Positions 8,535 through 17,392 of a stretch of 64,000 nucleotides of DNA are shown here, in pieces; within the stretch, counting starts at the first letter, position 1, and the number at the start of each line of letters is the position of its first letter. Source of the DNA: Faucicola osloensis_B (lineage in GTDB: Bacteria > Pseudomonadota > Gammaproteobacteria > Pseudomonadales > Moraxellaceae); assembly GCA_964211495.1 (NCBI GenBank), contig CAXORL010000002.1, positions 124,001 to 188,000 of the forward strand. Direction: 5' to 3'. Below the pieces are notes generated by a model, which worked only from the letters and a program-made list of their open reading frames with translations, did not search any database and was not told where the DNA came from. The translations under genes and the position numbers were made by a program.

Positions 8535-9359
8535 TTAACGGTAACGGCTTTGTTGGTAAAACGGCATCACACGTGGCAATAATGATTGAATGGTGGCAAT
8601 ACGTGTTGAGCTCACCGGGTGGGTACTTAAAAACTGAGGTGGCTCGCCGCGACCACTCGCACTCTGCATTTTACGCCATAGGCTGATTGCCGCATTAGGG
8701 TCATAACCTGCCCGCGCCATCAACTCTAGCCCCATCAAATCAGCTTCCGTTTCTTGGGTGCGGCTATTGGGACGGGAAATACCCAAATCCCCAGCTAAGC
8801 CTGCTAACTGTGCCTGACCTTGAGATAAACCTAAGACGCTCGCGGCAATACCAATCCCTGTTTGGGTCGCCACATCGCGCGATAGACGCTCACGGGTATG
8901 CTCGCGTAATGCATGCGCCATCTCATGACCCATAATCGCAGCAATCTCAGCATCGGTTAGACTCAAGCGATCGATAATACCAGAGTAAAAGACAATTTTA
9001 CCCCCTGGTAATACGTGCGCATTGAGCTCATTACTTTTAATCACATGCACTTCCCAAGCCCATTGTCTTGCATCGCTGCGATAGGCACCTGTTTGCGCAA
9101 TCAGACGCTGAGAAATTTTCTTTAAACGTGCCAACTGTGCCGGATTGGTATCAAGCAGACCTTTGGCACGGGCAGCGGCAATCTCTTGTTGAAAAGCTTG
9201 ATTAGAAAGTTGTTGCACCTGCTGGTTAGATACTACCAGCAACTGATTACGGTCAACGCCAATCGCACCCGTGTCAGTGGTGGTTGAGCAACCGGTGGCA
9301 CCTAGCGCAATGACCGATGCCGTCAAACTTGACATCATAAGTTTTTTTGAAATTTTCAT
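8535..9359 (-). CDS. M48 family zinc metallopeptidase, lipoprotein
   Basis: About 274 residues from the ATG at 9359 (MKISKKLMMSSLTASVIALGATGC), which gives a proper signal peptide and lipobox ATGC. The longer frame to 9443 would bury this signal. The HExxH zinc motif is present (IMGHEMAHALREHTRE), and the downstream glutamate ligand is in TQETEADLMGLELMARAGYDP. The family resembles LoiP/YggG, periplasmic outer-membrane-anchored proteases involved in envelope quality control. A GGAG element lies 11 nt upstream. Confidence 0.9.
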   Translation of the reverse strand: MKISKKLMMSSLTASVIALGATGCSTTTDTGAIGVDRNQLLVVSNQQVQQLSNQAFQQEIAAARAKGLLDTNPAQLARLKKISQRLIAQTGAYRSDARQWAWEVHVIKSNELNAHVLPGGKIVFYSGIIDRLSLTDAEIAAIMGHEMAHALREHTRERLSRDVATQTGIGIAASVLGLSQGQAQLAGLAGDLGISRPNSRTQETEADLMGLELMARAGYDPNAAISLWRKMQSASGRGEPPQFLSTHPVSSTRIATIQSLLPRVMPFYQQSRYR

Positions 9360-9659
9360 CTTATCGTTATCTCCAAATACAGCAAAAAGGACCAAGAGAA
9401 ATATGAGGTTTAGACGCATTATAGCGAAGTCATTAAAAAACAATCTGCTGAGATTTGCAGTAATTGCGTAACGATAGATACGTGGTGTGTTTCAGAGTGT
9501 GATAAAACAAGCTAATAACTATGGGTAGAACAAGCTAATAATTATGGATAGAAAGAGAAAAGGTCATACGTGAATAGGCAGCTAAAAAAGCTACTTTGCA
9601 ATAAAAAAATAGTTAAAATTAAAAAAACGCATTTTTTTGAATTTTTTTTGCAAAAATGC

Positions 9660-9687
9660 TTGACGCCGTATCAAAAATCCTTATAAT
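9660..9687 (+). promoter_or_regulatory. Sigma-70 promoter of tRNA-Gly
   Basis: TTGACG (9660-9665) and TATAAT (9682-9687) are separated by 16 bp. A GC-rich discriminator GCATCC, typical of stringently controlled stable-RNA promoters, follows. The tRNA begins 53 bp downstream of the -10 box. Confidence 0.85.
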
Positions 9688-9740
9688 ACGCATCCACAAC
9701 GACGCAACAAACATTCAAAATTGCTAGTTGACCACCTAAT

Positions 9741-9816
<76 letters not shown>

Positions 9817-9825
9817 AATTCAAGA

Positions 9826-9853
9826 AAGCCTAACTTAATAGTTAGGCTTTTTT
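9826..9853 (+). terminator. Terminator of tRNA-Gly
   Basis: A perfect 9-bp stem (AAGCCTAAC / GTTAGGCTT) with loop TTAATA is followed by a T run to 9853. Confidence 0.95.
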
Positions 9854-9960
9854 ATTGCCTATAAATCCGCCTGTATCAAAGTTTTCAAGCTTTCTGCCCC
9901 TTTTTTTACTAAAAATGCTTTGTTAATTTAACTAATCAATTTTTTGCAAAATTTTAGACC

Positions 9961-9989
9961 GTGACCAAAACGTGACCATTTTGTGACCA
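9961..9989 (+). repeat. Three GTGACCA repeats phased at 11 bp
   Basis: GTGACCA starts at 9961, 9972 and 9983, exactly one helical turn apart, in a gene-free 340-bp stretch between the tRNA terminator and the FtsK-like gene. Such phased short repeats are typical of protein arrays, for example integrase arm or excisionase sites near an att site. No function is shown directly. Confidence 0.5.
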
Positions 9990-10014
9990 CGATTTTTTTA
10001 CAAATTTTTAAACT

Positions 10015-10024
10015 GACCCCGACC
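10015..10024 (-). repeat. GGTCGGGGTC inverted repeat, left copy
   Basis: GACCCCGACC here is the exact reverse complement of the GGTCGGGGTC at 52710-52719 at the far edge of the accessory region. The same 10-mer also occurs inside tRNA-Gly (9779-9788). It may mark the element boundary or an att-like core; chance is not excluded. Confidence 0.35.
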
Positions 10025-10196
10025 GTGAAATAAGGGTTTTAAATGAATTTAATAATAATTTAAGTTAATCTAAGTTTAGGATTTGTTTGATAGCAAACAA
10101 AGTTTGTTTAAATGTTTGGGTTTTGCCGTAATACGAAAACTAAAAATTTTATAAACAATCACTGTCTTAATTTTTTCTTTCAAAATTTGTAAGCAT

Positions 10197-12059
10197 TTAC
10201 AATATTACCCTTCTGCCACTTTTATCCACACTACTTACAATCCCTTCCGATTCCATTCTATTCACTAACCGAGCGGCACGGTTATAACCGATACTAAATC
10301 TACGCTGAACACTCGATATTGAAACCTTGCCGACCTCTCGGATAAAACTTACCACTTCATCATATAGTGGATCTGGTTGAGATGGGTCATAAAACCGCAT
10401 GGGTATCTCCTGCATATACGATTCAATCAGTTCATTAATTTCCTGCGAATGAGTCACCACATAATTTTGTCTTTCATCGAGTTGCCATTTTTCACAAGCT
10501 TGATTGATTTCAAATTGTGTTGCAAAAATAGGTTGTAGATATTTTGATTTATCGCTACCAGAAGGTAATAATAGAATATCCTCACCGGTTAGCAGTTCTG
10601 CACCCAAACTATCTAAAATCGTTCGTGAATCAGCTTTAGTATTGACTTCAAAGCTTAGCCGAGTTGGGATATTGGCTTTAATTAATCCTGTAATCACATT
10701 CACAGAAGGATAATTAGTTGATAAAATCAAATGAATTCCCGCTGCACAGGCTTTCTGCGCAATGTTGATTATCATTTTTTCATTCAATAATGTACCATCT
10801 AGCATCAGCTCTTTTAACTCACTGACGATGACCACAATTCTTGGTAAGGGTTGAAATAGGGCTGAAATCTGCTCAAAATCAATAATGGGATTATCAACCA
10901 CTCGGTAACGAGCTATTAATTTGCTAAGTTCGTTAGTTTCTTCCATCTTTTGATTGAAGTCCCCCAAGTTTCTTGTTTTGGTTAGACTCATTAATCGATA
11001 ACGACGTTCCATTTCTAACTGACACCAAGCCAAATTTTGAGCGGCACTTTTCCTATCATTAATTGGGGCTATCAGATGTGGTAAGTTTTGATAATCCGTA
11101 AACACGGGTTTTTCACTATCAATGAGCATAAGTCTAACGTGCTCAGGGCTATATTGCATCAATATACTCACCATTAAGGTGTGCAACATTTTAGTAATCG
11201 TCTCTTTTGAGCCGCCTGCCATTAATAGATGCGGGGCTTTTGTAAGATCTAAATAATTTATTTGTTTTGGGTATTGATAGCCAATGAATAAACGAATGGC
11301 TTTGTTATCAATTGTAGGTTGCTTACTTGCTAGTAGCGACAGTAAAGTAATATCTAATGGCTCTTTGGCTAACGATAATTGATTTTGCAATTGTGTCGAC
11401 AACACCTTTGGTCTAGTATCATCAGACCAAAAAGCGAATGTCGCAATATCACAGCGATTATCTCTACCTGTAAATGAAAGACCATAAAAAATACTGCTTT
11501 GCTCTGTGATAAATGTTTCCATCGCCTTACTAATTTTTTCTTGGTTACCAAAGTCAAAGTTGTCAGTTGCATTAAGATGCATAATAAGTGCTTCATATTT
11601 TGGTGATAAATCTGCTACAACCTGAAATTTATTAGCATACCTAGATAAATCATTGAAATTATCATTGGTAGTGTGATAAGAAATAAACCTTGCGGTATTA
11701 GCATTTTCAAAACAAATCAAAAAATCATTTTTATCAATACTTATAAAATTCTCATTGCTGGTTACATGGTTGATTGTCGCCACCAAAATATCAACATCAT
11801 CAGGCTCACACCACAGAATTTTGTCAGCGACCTCTACACTGTCATCATTCATTTCATTTTTATTAGTTACGATACCAACTAATAATTCAGCACCGACTTG
11901 TTGTTTGAAATCTAGTAATTTTTCGCTATCAAAGTGAGCATTTACTTTAAAAAAAGCAAAATGTGCTTCAACGCCGTTAAAGTTATTATCTTGTTGGTAT
12001 AAGATGGCAGTCACAGGTGGGTTATTCTTTGGGTAATAATTAGTTATTAAGTTGTCCAT
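10197..12059 (-). CDS. FtsK-derived pseudo-translocase with FtsZ-like N-terminal domain
   Basis: 620 residues. Residues 1-210 match, segment by segment, the FtsZ-C-terminal-like proteins at 17.4-20.6 kb (VADKILWCEPDDVDIL.. versus LADNVITCLPHEIEIV..). Residues 270-510 are clearly FtsK/SpoIIIE: LMLIDSEKPVFTDYQNLPHLIAPI, MERRYRLM, VITGLIKANIPTRLSF, DSRTILDSLGAELLTGEDILLL. The Walker A site is lost (AGGSKETIT at 281-289 where FtsK has GTTGSGKS), and the Walker B Asp-Glu is Ser-Glu (VVIVSELKEL), so ATP-driven translocation is unlikely. Residues 562-620 are an intact gamma winged helix (SISSVQRRFSIGYNRAARLVNRMESEGIVS), the domain that reads KOPS in true FtsK. Membrane helices are absent, so it should be soluble. 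Monocistronic, low GC. Role inferred: a DNA-bound regulator or decoy linked to cell division. Confidence 0.8.
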   Translation of the reverse strand: MDNLITNYYPKNNPPVTAILYQQDNNFNGVEAHFAFFKVNAHFDSEKLLDFKQQVGAELLVGIVTNKNEMNDDSVEVADKILWCEPDDVDILVATINHVTSNENFISIDKNDFLICFENANTARFISYHTTNDNFNDLSRYANKFQVVADLSPKYEALIMHLNATDNFDFGNQEKISKAMETFITEQSSIFYGLSFTGRDNRCDIATFAFWSDDTRPKVLSTQLQNQLSLAKEPLDITLLSLLASKQPTIDNKAIRLFIGYQYPKQINYLDLTKAPHLLMAGGSKETITKMLHTLMVSILMQYSPEHVRLMLIDSEKPVFTDYQNLPHLIAPINDRKSAAQNLAWCQLEMERRYRLMSLTKTRNLGDFNQKMEETNELSKLIARYRVVDNPIIDFEQISALFQPLPRIVVIVSELKELMLDGTLLNEKMIINIAQKACAAGIHLILSTNYPSVNVITGLIKANIPTRLSFEVNTKADSRTILDSLGAELLTGEDILLLPSGSDKSKYLQPIFATQFEINQACEKWQLDERQNYVVTHSQEINELIESYMQEIPMRFYDPSQPDPLYDEVVSFIREVGKVSISSVQRRFSIGYNRAARLVNRMESEGIVSSVDKSGRRVIL

Positions 12060-12099
12060 GATTGATAATCCTATAGTCGCTGTGGCAATGATAAATCAA

Positions 12100-12417
12100 T
12101 TATTTAAGTACCCAGCTATGGATAAGATCGTATTCTTCTTGTTCACAGCTGAAGCGTTTTGATATGACGCGGCTTTTCTTGCCAATCGCAGGCAAACTGT
12201 AATCCCAGAACTCAACTTCAAAAATGGCAAATCCTTCATCATCTAAGGCAATTAAAGTAAAACAAAACTTATCATCGCCATAGCCATGTTCTTCATTTCT
12301 TTCAATTGGCTCTTCAAAGACCACCTTACATTTGAGACTTAACTGATAGCCATCAAATTTCTCAGGGTGCATGGGGAACTCTTTCCAGTCGAAATCGGTA
12401 ATGGTAAATCGTTTCAT
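12100..12417 (-). CDS. Hypothetical protein (105 aa)
   Basis: A 105-residue acidic soluble protein (MKRFTITDFDWKEFPMHPEKFDGY.., ending HSWVLK) with a beta-rich pattern (KFCFTLIALDDEGFAIFEVEFWDY). I do not recognise the family; the size and pattern resemble small immunity-type proteins but there is no toxin next to it. It is divergent from the WYL regulator gene, and the palindromic site at 12466-12480 lies between the two starts, so both may be controlled by that regulator. Confidence 0.55.
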   Translation of the reverse strand: MKRFTITDFDWKEFPMHPEKFDGYQLSLKCKVVFEEPIERNEEHGYGDDKFCFTLIALDDEGFAIFEVEFWDYSLPAIGKKSRVISKRFSCEQEEYDLIHSWVLK

Positions 12418-12465
12418 ATTTATATCCAGTAGCCATTAATATTGGAAAAGTATAACAATGATATT

Positions 12466-12480
12466 GGACATCAGATGTCC
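12466..12480. promoter_or_regulatory. Palindromic operator candidate upstream of WYL regulator
   Basis: GGACAT-CAG-ATGTCC is a perfect 6-bp inverted repeat in the 190-bp gap between divergent genes (12417 and 12611). WYL-domain regulators of defence islands commonly bind palindromes in their own promoter region. Direct binding is inference. Confidence 0.5.
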
Positions 12481-12610
12481 GATTGGTTAGTTATAATCGC
12501 TCTATGATGTTTAAAAAGATTTTTAAAGTTATTTAAATGTCATTAAATTTTTGGATCGTTATGCTATGATTTTCTTAAACTAGCGTCCAGTTAATGGATT
12601 GAGACAATTT

Positions 12611-13645
12611 ATGAAATCACAGATAGAAAGAATGTTTGCCTTGTATCAAGCGTTGCCTAGGATAGAGTCTCAAGCAAAAACCTTAATCGAATTAGCAAAG
12701 CATGAAAATGTCATCCAAGCTTATGATCTACAGGGCAAACCTAGTGACTCCCAAAGACGCCAAATGCAGCGTGATTTGGATAGTCTAAGCGATGCATTAA
12801 AACAAGTATTAAAATCAGAAACAGATAAAAAGCCAAAAACCTATTATTTACCACCGTCAGCGAGTATGGATAAAACTGATAGTGGCACAGCAATGCTATT
12901 GTTATTGGCAGAAAGTTTTCTTAAAAAAGTTGCACCAAAAGATTTGCTTGAGAATGCTAGATGGTTGTTTGATAGTGCTAATAATCAATTAGAAGTAGAA
13001 AAGAAAATCAATAATTGGCGCAAGCGCATTTACTTCAAACCTTTACAAGCTGAATTTGAGGGTATAAAACCAGAAGATGAATTAACAATCTATCAAGCAT
13101 TGCAGCAAGATGAACCATTGAAAATTATTTATCACAGCCAACAGCATGATCAAGAACGTGAATACCGAGCTTATCCTGTCAAAATTGTGATTGAGCCGCA
13201 TTGTCGCTTATTGATACTTGAGAATCCGACACATAAAGACACGATGACTTTTTTATTTCATCGTATTAAACACGCGGAAATTATCAAAAACTTCAATGAC
13301 TTCCCAGATAGAGTAAATTTAGATAAGATTGAACAGGAATTACCTAAGCATACGGAATCAATGTTTAGTCGTCAGCCATTAGATTTAAAGTTGCATATAG
13401 CAGAGCATGAGCGATATCTGATTGAGGATGCACCAGTCTTCGCTAACTATGAAAAATTACAGGTTTCTATTGAAGATGATGAAGTTGAATTTAGTATATC
13501 AAAAGTATTTGTTTCATACTCTGTGCTTAATTATTTGATTGCGCATGCAGATTCAATTTATGTGGCTGAGCCTGAAGAGTTGCGAGACCGAGTGGTTGAG
13601 CATTTGGAAAGAGGGCTTTATAGGTATGGGTGTTTTGAGTATTAA
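12611..13645 (+). CDS. WYL-domain transcriptional regulator
   Basis: 344 residues from the ATG at 12611, preceded by GAG 7 nt upstream; the frame can begin at a TTG at 12599. The N-terminal part (residues 1-60) is a winged-helix-like region (IERMFALYQALPRIESQAKTLIELAKHEN..RRQMQRDLDSLSDALKQVL). The middle holds the WYL ligand-binding fold (LTIYQALQQDEPLKIIYHSQ..YRAYPVKIVIEPHCRLLILEN). The C-terminal WCX-like part ends ELRDRVVEHLERGLYRYG. Such proteins repress or activate defence genes in response to nucleic acid ligands. It precedes a PLD-family nuclease gene by about 110 bp and probably controls it. Confidence 0.85.
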   Translation: MKSQIERMFALYQALPRIESQAKTLIELAKHENVIQAYDLQGKPSDSQRRQMQRDLDSLSDALKQVLKSETDKKPKTYYLPPSASMDKTDSGTAMLLLLAESFLKKVAPKDLLENARWLFDSANNQLEVEKKINNWRKRIYFKPLQAEFEGIKPEDELTIYQALQQDEPLKIIYHSQQHDQEREYRAYPVKIVIEPHCRLLILENPTHKDTMTFLFHRIKHAEIIKNFNDFPDRVNLDKIEQELPKHTESMFSRQPLDLKLHIAEHERYLIEDAPVFANYEKLQVSIEDDEVEFSISKVFVSYSVLNYLIAHADSIYVAEPEELRDRVVEHLERGLYRYGCFEY

Positions 13646-13754
13646 ATTTCTATTAGTTCAAAGAGGTAAAAAGGTTCTAGCGATTAAAACTGTTTTCTAT
13701 CATACTATTTATTTTGTATAAAAGAGTAAAAGTTAAATTATTAAGAGGAAAAAT

Positions 13755-14999
13755 ATGGGAAATCATGTACGTGGCAACAAAAAAAGTCGTCTTATTGAAA
13801 TGTTGGCAAAAGTAGATAAAAGAAGACATTATAAACTATACATAAATACCTGTTATTTCACACCAAATGCAGCTAAATCAATAATCATGTCTCTAAAGGA
13901 TGAAGTAAGTATTGAGGAAGTTAACATTAATATTGACCGCAGAGAAGCAATTAAATGGGGAAGAAATTCATTAGAGGATTTTTGTCAAAGTTTTAGATTA
14001 TTTCCAGTCTATATAAATGCCGTTGAAACTCCAACACTCTTTCACTCCAAAACCTATTCTTTAGTAAATCTAGATAAGGATGGTTACATAACAAGCGGTT
14101 CACTAGTTATTGGTTCTGCGAATTTAACTGGGATGGGAGTTAGTTTAAGAAGTGGTAATATTGAATCATTTATCAATACCCAAGATTTAGAGATAGTTGC
14201 TGACCACTATAATCAAATGCAAAAATTAAATTTAATTGATTTATACTCAGTTAATAAGTTTAGTAAAAATGAAGAATATAGCTTTAAATACGCATTAATT
14301 AATGAAGGTTATTTCTATCATAAGTGGAGTGAAAATTTAGGGCAATATTTAGCTGTTAGATTCAAACTAAGCGAAGAAGGTAAAAAACAAATCAAAAATG
14401 AGACATTAGAAGGCATAGGATTTAAGATTGATACAGCTACAATAAGCAAACAATATTTCTTTTTTGATAATATATTACCAACACATTTTGAAAATACATC
14501 TAATTTGTTTAGAGATTATGGAATCGAAACTCATCTGGGTTACTGGGTTCCAAAATGTATTTCTAATTCTATTGATGCGGAGGAGTTTGAACAGTTTTCT
14601 GAAAAATTATTTGGTAAACTTGAATCAGAAATTGTCACTATAAAAAATCAAATAATTTCCGATTTTGATTTCCTGTTGAGTAAAGGTCTGATAGAAATTG
14701 TTGAAGATAATGAGAGTAATGAAAACTCTAACATAGCTGTGAGTAATTTCAATAAAAAGGTTGAAAAGCTTAAGACCAATCCATTAAAACTTAAAAGAAT
14801 CTTCAGCAAATACGATATCTTTGAACTACCTTACGAAATTACAGATAAAGAAAATATTGAAGAGCTTTTTGCAGAAATGTTAGAGGTTGTTGAATCTAAA
14901 TCAAGAAAAAATTCGAGTTGCCGTGCATTTATTATTTCGTATAAAAAACTTAATCTTGAACCAATCCAACAACTAAATTATAGCCAATCTGAAGAATGA
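13755..14999 (+). CDS. Phospholipase D-family nuclease-like protein
   Basis: 414 residues with GAGG 6 nt before the ATG. One PLD catalytic site is visible: the HxK element in LFHSKTYSLV (near residue 97) followed by GSLVIGSANLTGMG with the conserved Asn/Ser-rich strand (about 117-130) and a downstream NIESF glutamate. Single-HKD PLD proteins of this type (NgoFVII/BfiI-like) act as dimeric nucleases in restriction and other defence systems. The C-terminal 250 residues are lysine/asparagine-rich with no recognised domain and may bind a target. It is followed 12 bp later by a small partner gene; the two and the WYL regulator form a likely defence unit. Confidence 0.75.
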   Translation: MGNHVRGNKKSRLIEMLAKVDKRRHYKLYINTCYFTPNAAKSIIMSLKDEVSIEEVNINIDRREAIKWGRNSLEDFCQSFRLFPVYINAVETPTLFHSKTYSLVNLDKDGYITSGSLVIGSANLTGMGVSLRSGNIESFINTQDLEIVADHYNQMQKLNLIDLYSVNKFSKNEEYSFKYALINEGYFYHKWSENLGQYLAVRFKLSEEGKKQIKNETLEGIGFKIDTATISKQYFFFDNILPTHFENTSNLFRDYGIETHLGYWVPKCISNSIDAEEFEQFSEKLFGKLESEIVTIKNQIISDFDFLLSKGLIEIVEDNESNENSNIAVSNFNKKVEKLKTNPLKLKRIFSKYDIFELPYEITDKENIEELFAEMLEVVESKSRKNSSCRAFIISYKKLNLEPIQQLNYSQSEE

Positions 15000-15011
15000 T
15001 ATAGGTTAAAA

Positions 15012-15377
15012 ATGAGTATTAATATAACAACTGTATTTAATATTTTAAAGCAACAGGTGAAGAACGGTAAAGCTAACGTACTTACTTACTCAGAGCTTTC
15101 CCAAGCCTATTACGATTGTACAGGTGTCTATCATGAGCCACATGGCAGTTGGGATGCAGCTTTAGGCAAAATTAATAATTGGCTTTACACAAAAAAAGCA
15201 CCTCCAATTTCTGCAATTGTTATTCTAAAAGGTAAAAATGAGCCGGGTGGAGGATTTTGGGGGTGCTCTCCAAATGTTCCCAACAGACCTAAAACCGAAG
15301 AAGAAAAAATAACTGTTTGGATGAGAATACTTGAAGATATTGGTAAGTACGATTGGCACAATATAACATTATCTTAG
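15012..15377 (+). CDS. Small partner protein of the PLD nuclease (121 aa), unknown
   Basis: 121 residues starting MSINITTVFNILKQQVKNGKANVLTYSELSQAYYDCTG. It starts 12 bp after the stop of the PLD-family gene, so the two are co-transcribed. The segment with GKINNWLYTKKAPPISAIVILKGKNEPGGGFWGC resembles small winged-helix or MvaI/BcnI-associated domains in shape only; no certain family. It may confer specificity or self-protection to the nuclease. Confidence 0.6.
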   Translation: MSINITTVFNILKQQVKNGKANVLTYSELSQAYYDCTGVYHEPHGSWDAALGKINNWLYTKKAPPISAIVILKGKNEPGGGFWGCSPNVPNRPKTEEEKITVWMRILEDIGKYDWHNITLS

Positions 15378-15406
15378 CCCTAAACCAGAACCTATATAGT
15401 TCCAAC

Positions 15407-15652
15407 TTAGTTATCTTTTAATGCCAATTGCTTAAGTGCATAACGAATAATGCCACTATGCGTCTGCCCATATTTATCTGCCAACTCAACCAACAAATTA
15501 TACTCATACTCATTTAAAGGCAAGGTATGTGACTTAAATTTTCGGGGCGCTTTGGGGTCTAGGTTTGGCGTTTCATCAGCTGAATTAGCAGTTACGCCAT
15601 TGACAAAATCATCTTCCGTCAAGGTGGGGGCTTGGGTACGACGTTTAATCAT
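15407..15652 (-). CDS. Ribbon-helix-helix partition/regulator protein (ParB-like)
   Basis: 81 residues. The C-terminal half (FKSHTLPLNEYEYNLLVELADKYGQTHSGIIRYALKQLAL) fits a ribbon-helix-helix DNA-binding fold: a short strand, then two helices with GxTxSxIIRYAL. The start overlaps the stop of the ParA gene by four bases (ATGA). A small RHH protein next to a ParA ATPase is the type Ib plasmid partition arrangement, in which the RHH protein binds the centromere and represses the operon. Candidate sites are the AGAACT palindromes at 16302-16378. Confidence 0.75.
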   Translation of the reverse strand: MIKRRTQAPTLTEDDFVNGVTANSADETPNLDPKAPRKFKSHTLPLNEYEYNLLVELADKYGQTHSGIIRYALKQLALKDN

Positions 15653-16278
15653 AATGCCAACTCCTTCATCAATTCACTAAACTCAGTAATGGCTTTAGCG
15701 TTATTTGCCTCTATCACGCCTTTACCCTCGGCGAGTACATCGCGGTAAATTTTACGCTCGTGAATAATGGTCGTTAATGGGTTTAACAGCGGAAAATCAC
15801 TCAAGTATTCTTTGGCTTGAACGACTTCTTTATTCGCCCGGTTAGTCGGTGCTAAGGTCAATAGACCAAAACACTGCAATTGCTCGTTAAAGCTAAGTGC
15901 CTGATCAATCACTTCGGTTAAATGGGGTAGGGTGTCTAAATCCAGCTGCGATGGTTTAAAAGGCACGATAAGTTTATCAGCAACTAACATAGCGGTGCGT
16001 AGCTCTTTACTATCATGTCCTGCCACATCGACCACGACATACGCATAGCGCTGATTTAGATCTTTAAGGGTACTTTTGATATCACCATATCGCTGGACAC
16101 AGTGTACCTTCGCTAAATTGGTTTCATCCCGATCTCTGACCCAATTGGCGGAGCTTTGTTGTGGATCAGCATCCACCAAAACCACATCTTTGCCAAGGTT
16201 TGCTAAGCTACAAGCAATGTTAATGGCGATTGTAGATTTGCCACAGCCACCTTTTTGACTACCTAACAAAATAATCAT
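15649..16278 (-). CDS. parA: ParA-family partition ATPase
   Basis: 209 residues. It starts with the deviant Walker A motif KGGCGKST (residues 9-16), then DADPQQSSANWVRDRDE, and VVVDVAGHDSKELRTAM (Walker B region). Length and the lack of an N-terminal HTH fit the short type Ib plasmid ParA proteins. It uses ATP binding on nucleoid DNA to move or position the partition complex. Operon with the RHH gene downstream. It supports a plasmid origin of this region, together with the Rep gene at 48.8 kb. Confidence 0.92.
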   Translation of the reverse strand: MIILLGSQKGGCGKSTIAINIACSLANLGKDVVLVDADPQQSSANWVRDRDETNLAKVHCVQRYGDIKSTLKDLNQRYAYVVVDVAGHDSKELRTAMLVADKLIVPFKPSQLDLDTLPHLTEVIDQALSFNEQLQCFGLLTLAPTNRANKEVVQAKEYLSDFPLLNPLTTIIHERKIYRDVLAEGKGVIEANNAKAITEFSELMKELAL

Positions 16279-16301
16279 AATGACCCTAATTTACTATTAA
16301 T

Positions 16302-16378
16302 TTAGAACTAAATGATAACTTATTTAATGGTTAACTAGTTTTTTATTAGTATTGAATTATAGTGTATTCAGAACTGAA
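16302..16378. promoter_or_regulatory. AGAACT palindromes upstream of parA: centromere/operator candidates
   Basis: TTTAG-AA-CTAAA (16302-16313) and TTCAG-AA-CTGAA (16367-16378) share the pattern of two arms around an AA centre. They lie between parA and the divergent PP2C gene. The same pattern recurs at 25886-25901 and 32450-32461 in other intergenic gaps of the island. This fits binding sites of the RHH protein; not shown directly. Confidence 0.4.
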
Positions 16379-16526
16379 GTCAATCAGGCGTATTTGGTAG
16401 TTTTTATCATATATTTTATTGATTATAAAATGCATTGAATCACGGACTATGGCGACTAAAAACCTAGAATATATTTTTCCAACTTTACAGTTATAATCAG
16501 ATTAACCTTTTTACTCGACTTGTGAT

Positions 16527-17372
16527 ATGACCAGACTCTCCACTACGATTTGTGCGATGATCTTTCAAGGCAATGCCAGCAACCGCTTGCAGCAAGATGC
16601 ATTTTTCTTTGTCGATGATTATTACCAAGAAGCGCTTGGTATTACACCTGTGCATCGATGTGATAACGCCTTTTGTGTTGCGATATCCGATGGTGTCTCA
16701 CAGTCCGATTTTTCGCAAGTTGCTAGCCTTAAAGCGATGAAGACGGTCAAACAATTGTGGCAAACTTACCTAGATAATCCTAATCAATCGGCTGTCATGG
16801 ATATTTCAAAAATCTATGAGAAAGTGGCAACCTTGCCAAAACGTTATTATGGGGCATCCGCGACGCTTGCTTTGGTCTATCGAACGTTTGCAAAGGACAA
16901 CCAGTCCAATTCATCTGTGGTTATCAAACATATTGGTGATAGTCGTGTCTATCATTTTTCAGCTATGACAAAAACATGGCGATGTATCACTCGTGATCAT
17001 AATTTGCTGAATCAAATAGTAGATGAGCAAGCCGCAGCAGAAAATCGCCAAGCCGACTTTAGCAAATACAACCAAAAGGGCATGGCAAGCCCGCTTTATG
17101 CATTAACCGATTGTTTGATAGCTGATAGTGACTTAGACAACAATCCAATGCCTGCTTATGACAGTCAAACGTTAAAGGTCTCATCAGGTGATTGCTTAGT
17201 GATATGTACCGATGGCGTACATGACTTAGTGCCATGTGAAGAATGGCAAAGTATCGATAAGCATACCGATTTGCAAGCATGGCTTAAAAAGTTACGTAAG
17301 CAGATTTATGCCTCTAAAGGACGTGCGTATGATAACGCAACAGCAATTTTAGTAAGGTTTGATGAGTGTTAA
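16527..17372 (+). CDS. PP2C-family serine/threonine protein phosphatase
   Basis: 281 residues. The PP2C metal-binding motifs are all present: QDAFF (23-27), VAISDGVSQS (Asp55), GASATLAL, HIGDSRVYHF (Asp138), ICTDGVHDLV (Asp229) and AYDNATAILV (Asp269). This implies an active Mn/Mg-dependent phosphatase without membrane or sensor domains. The following FtsZ-like gene overlaps or abuts its stop (GTG at 17366 or ATG at 17393), so it heads the FtsZ-like/Sir2 cluster. No matching Ser/Thr kinase is seen in the window; the substrate may be an FtsZ-like protein or a host kinase target (inference). Confidence 0.88.
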   Translation: MTRLSTTICAMIFQGNASNRLQQDAFFFVDDYYQEALGITPVHRCDNAFCVAISDGVSQSDFSQVASLKAMKTVKQLWQTYLDNPNQSAVMDISKIYEKVATLPKRYYGASATLALVYRTFAKDNQSNSSVVIKHIGDSRVYHFSAMTKTWRCITRDHNLLNQIVDEQAAAENRQADFSKYNQKGMASPLYALTDCLIADSDLDNNPMPAYDSQTLKVSSGDCLVICTDGVHDLVPCEEWQSIDKHTDLQAWLKKLRKQIYASKGRAYDNATAILVRFDEC

Positions 17373-17392
17373 AGCGAAAAGGCGTGTGTAAA

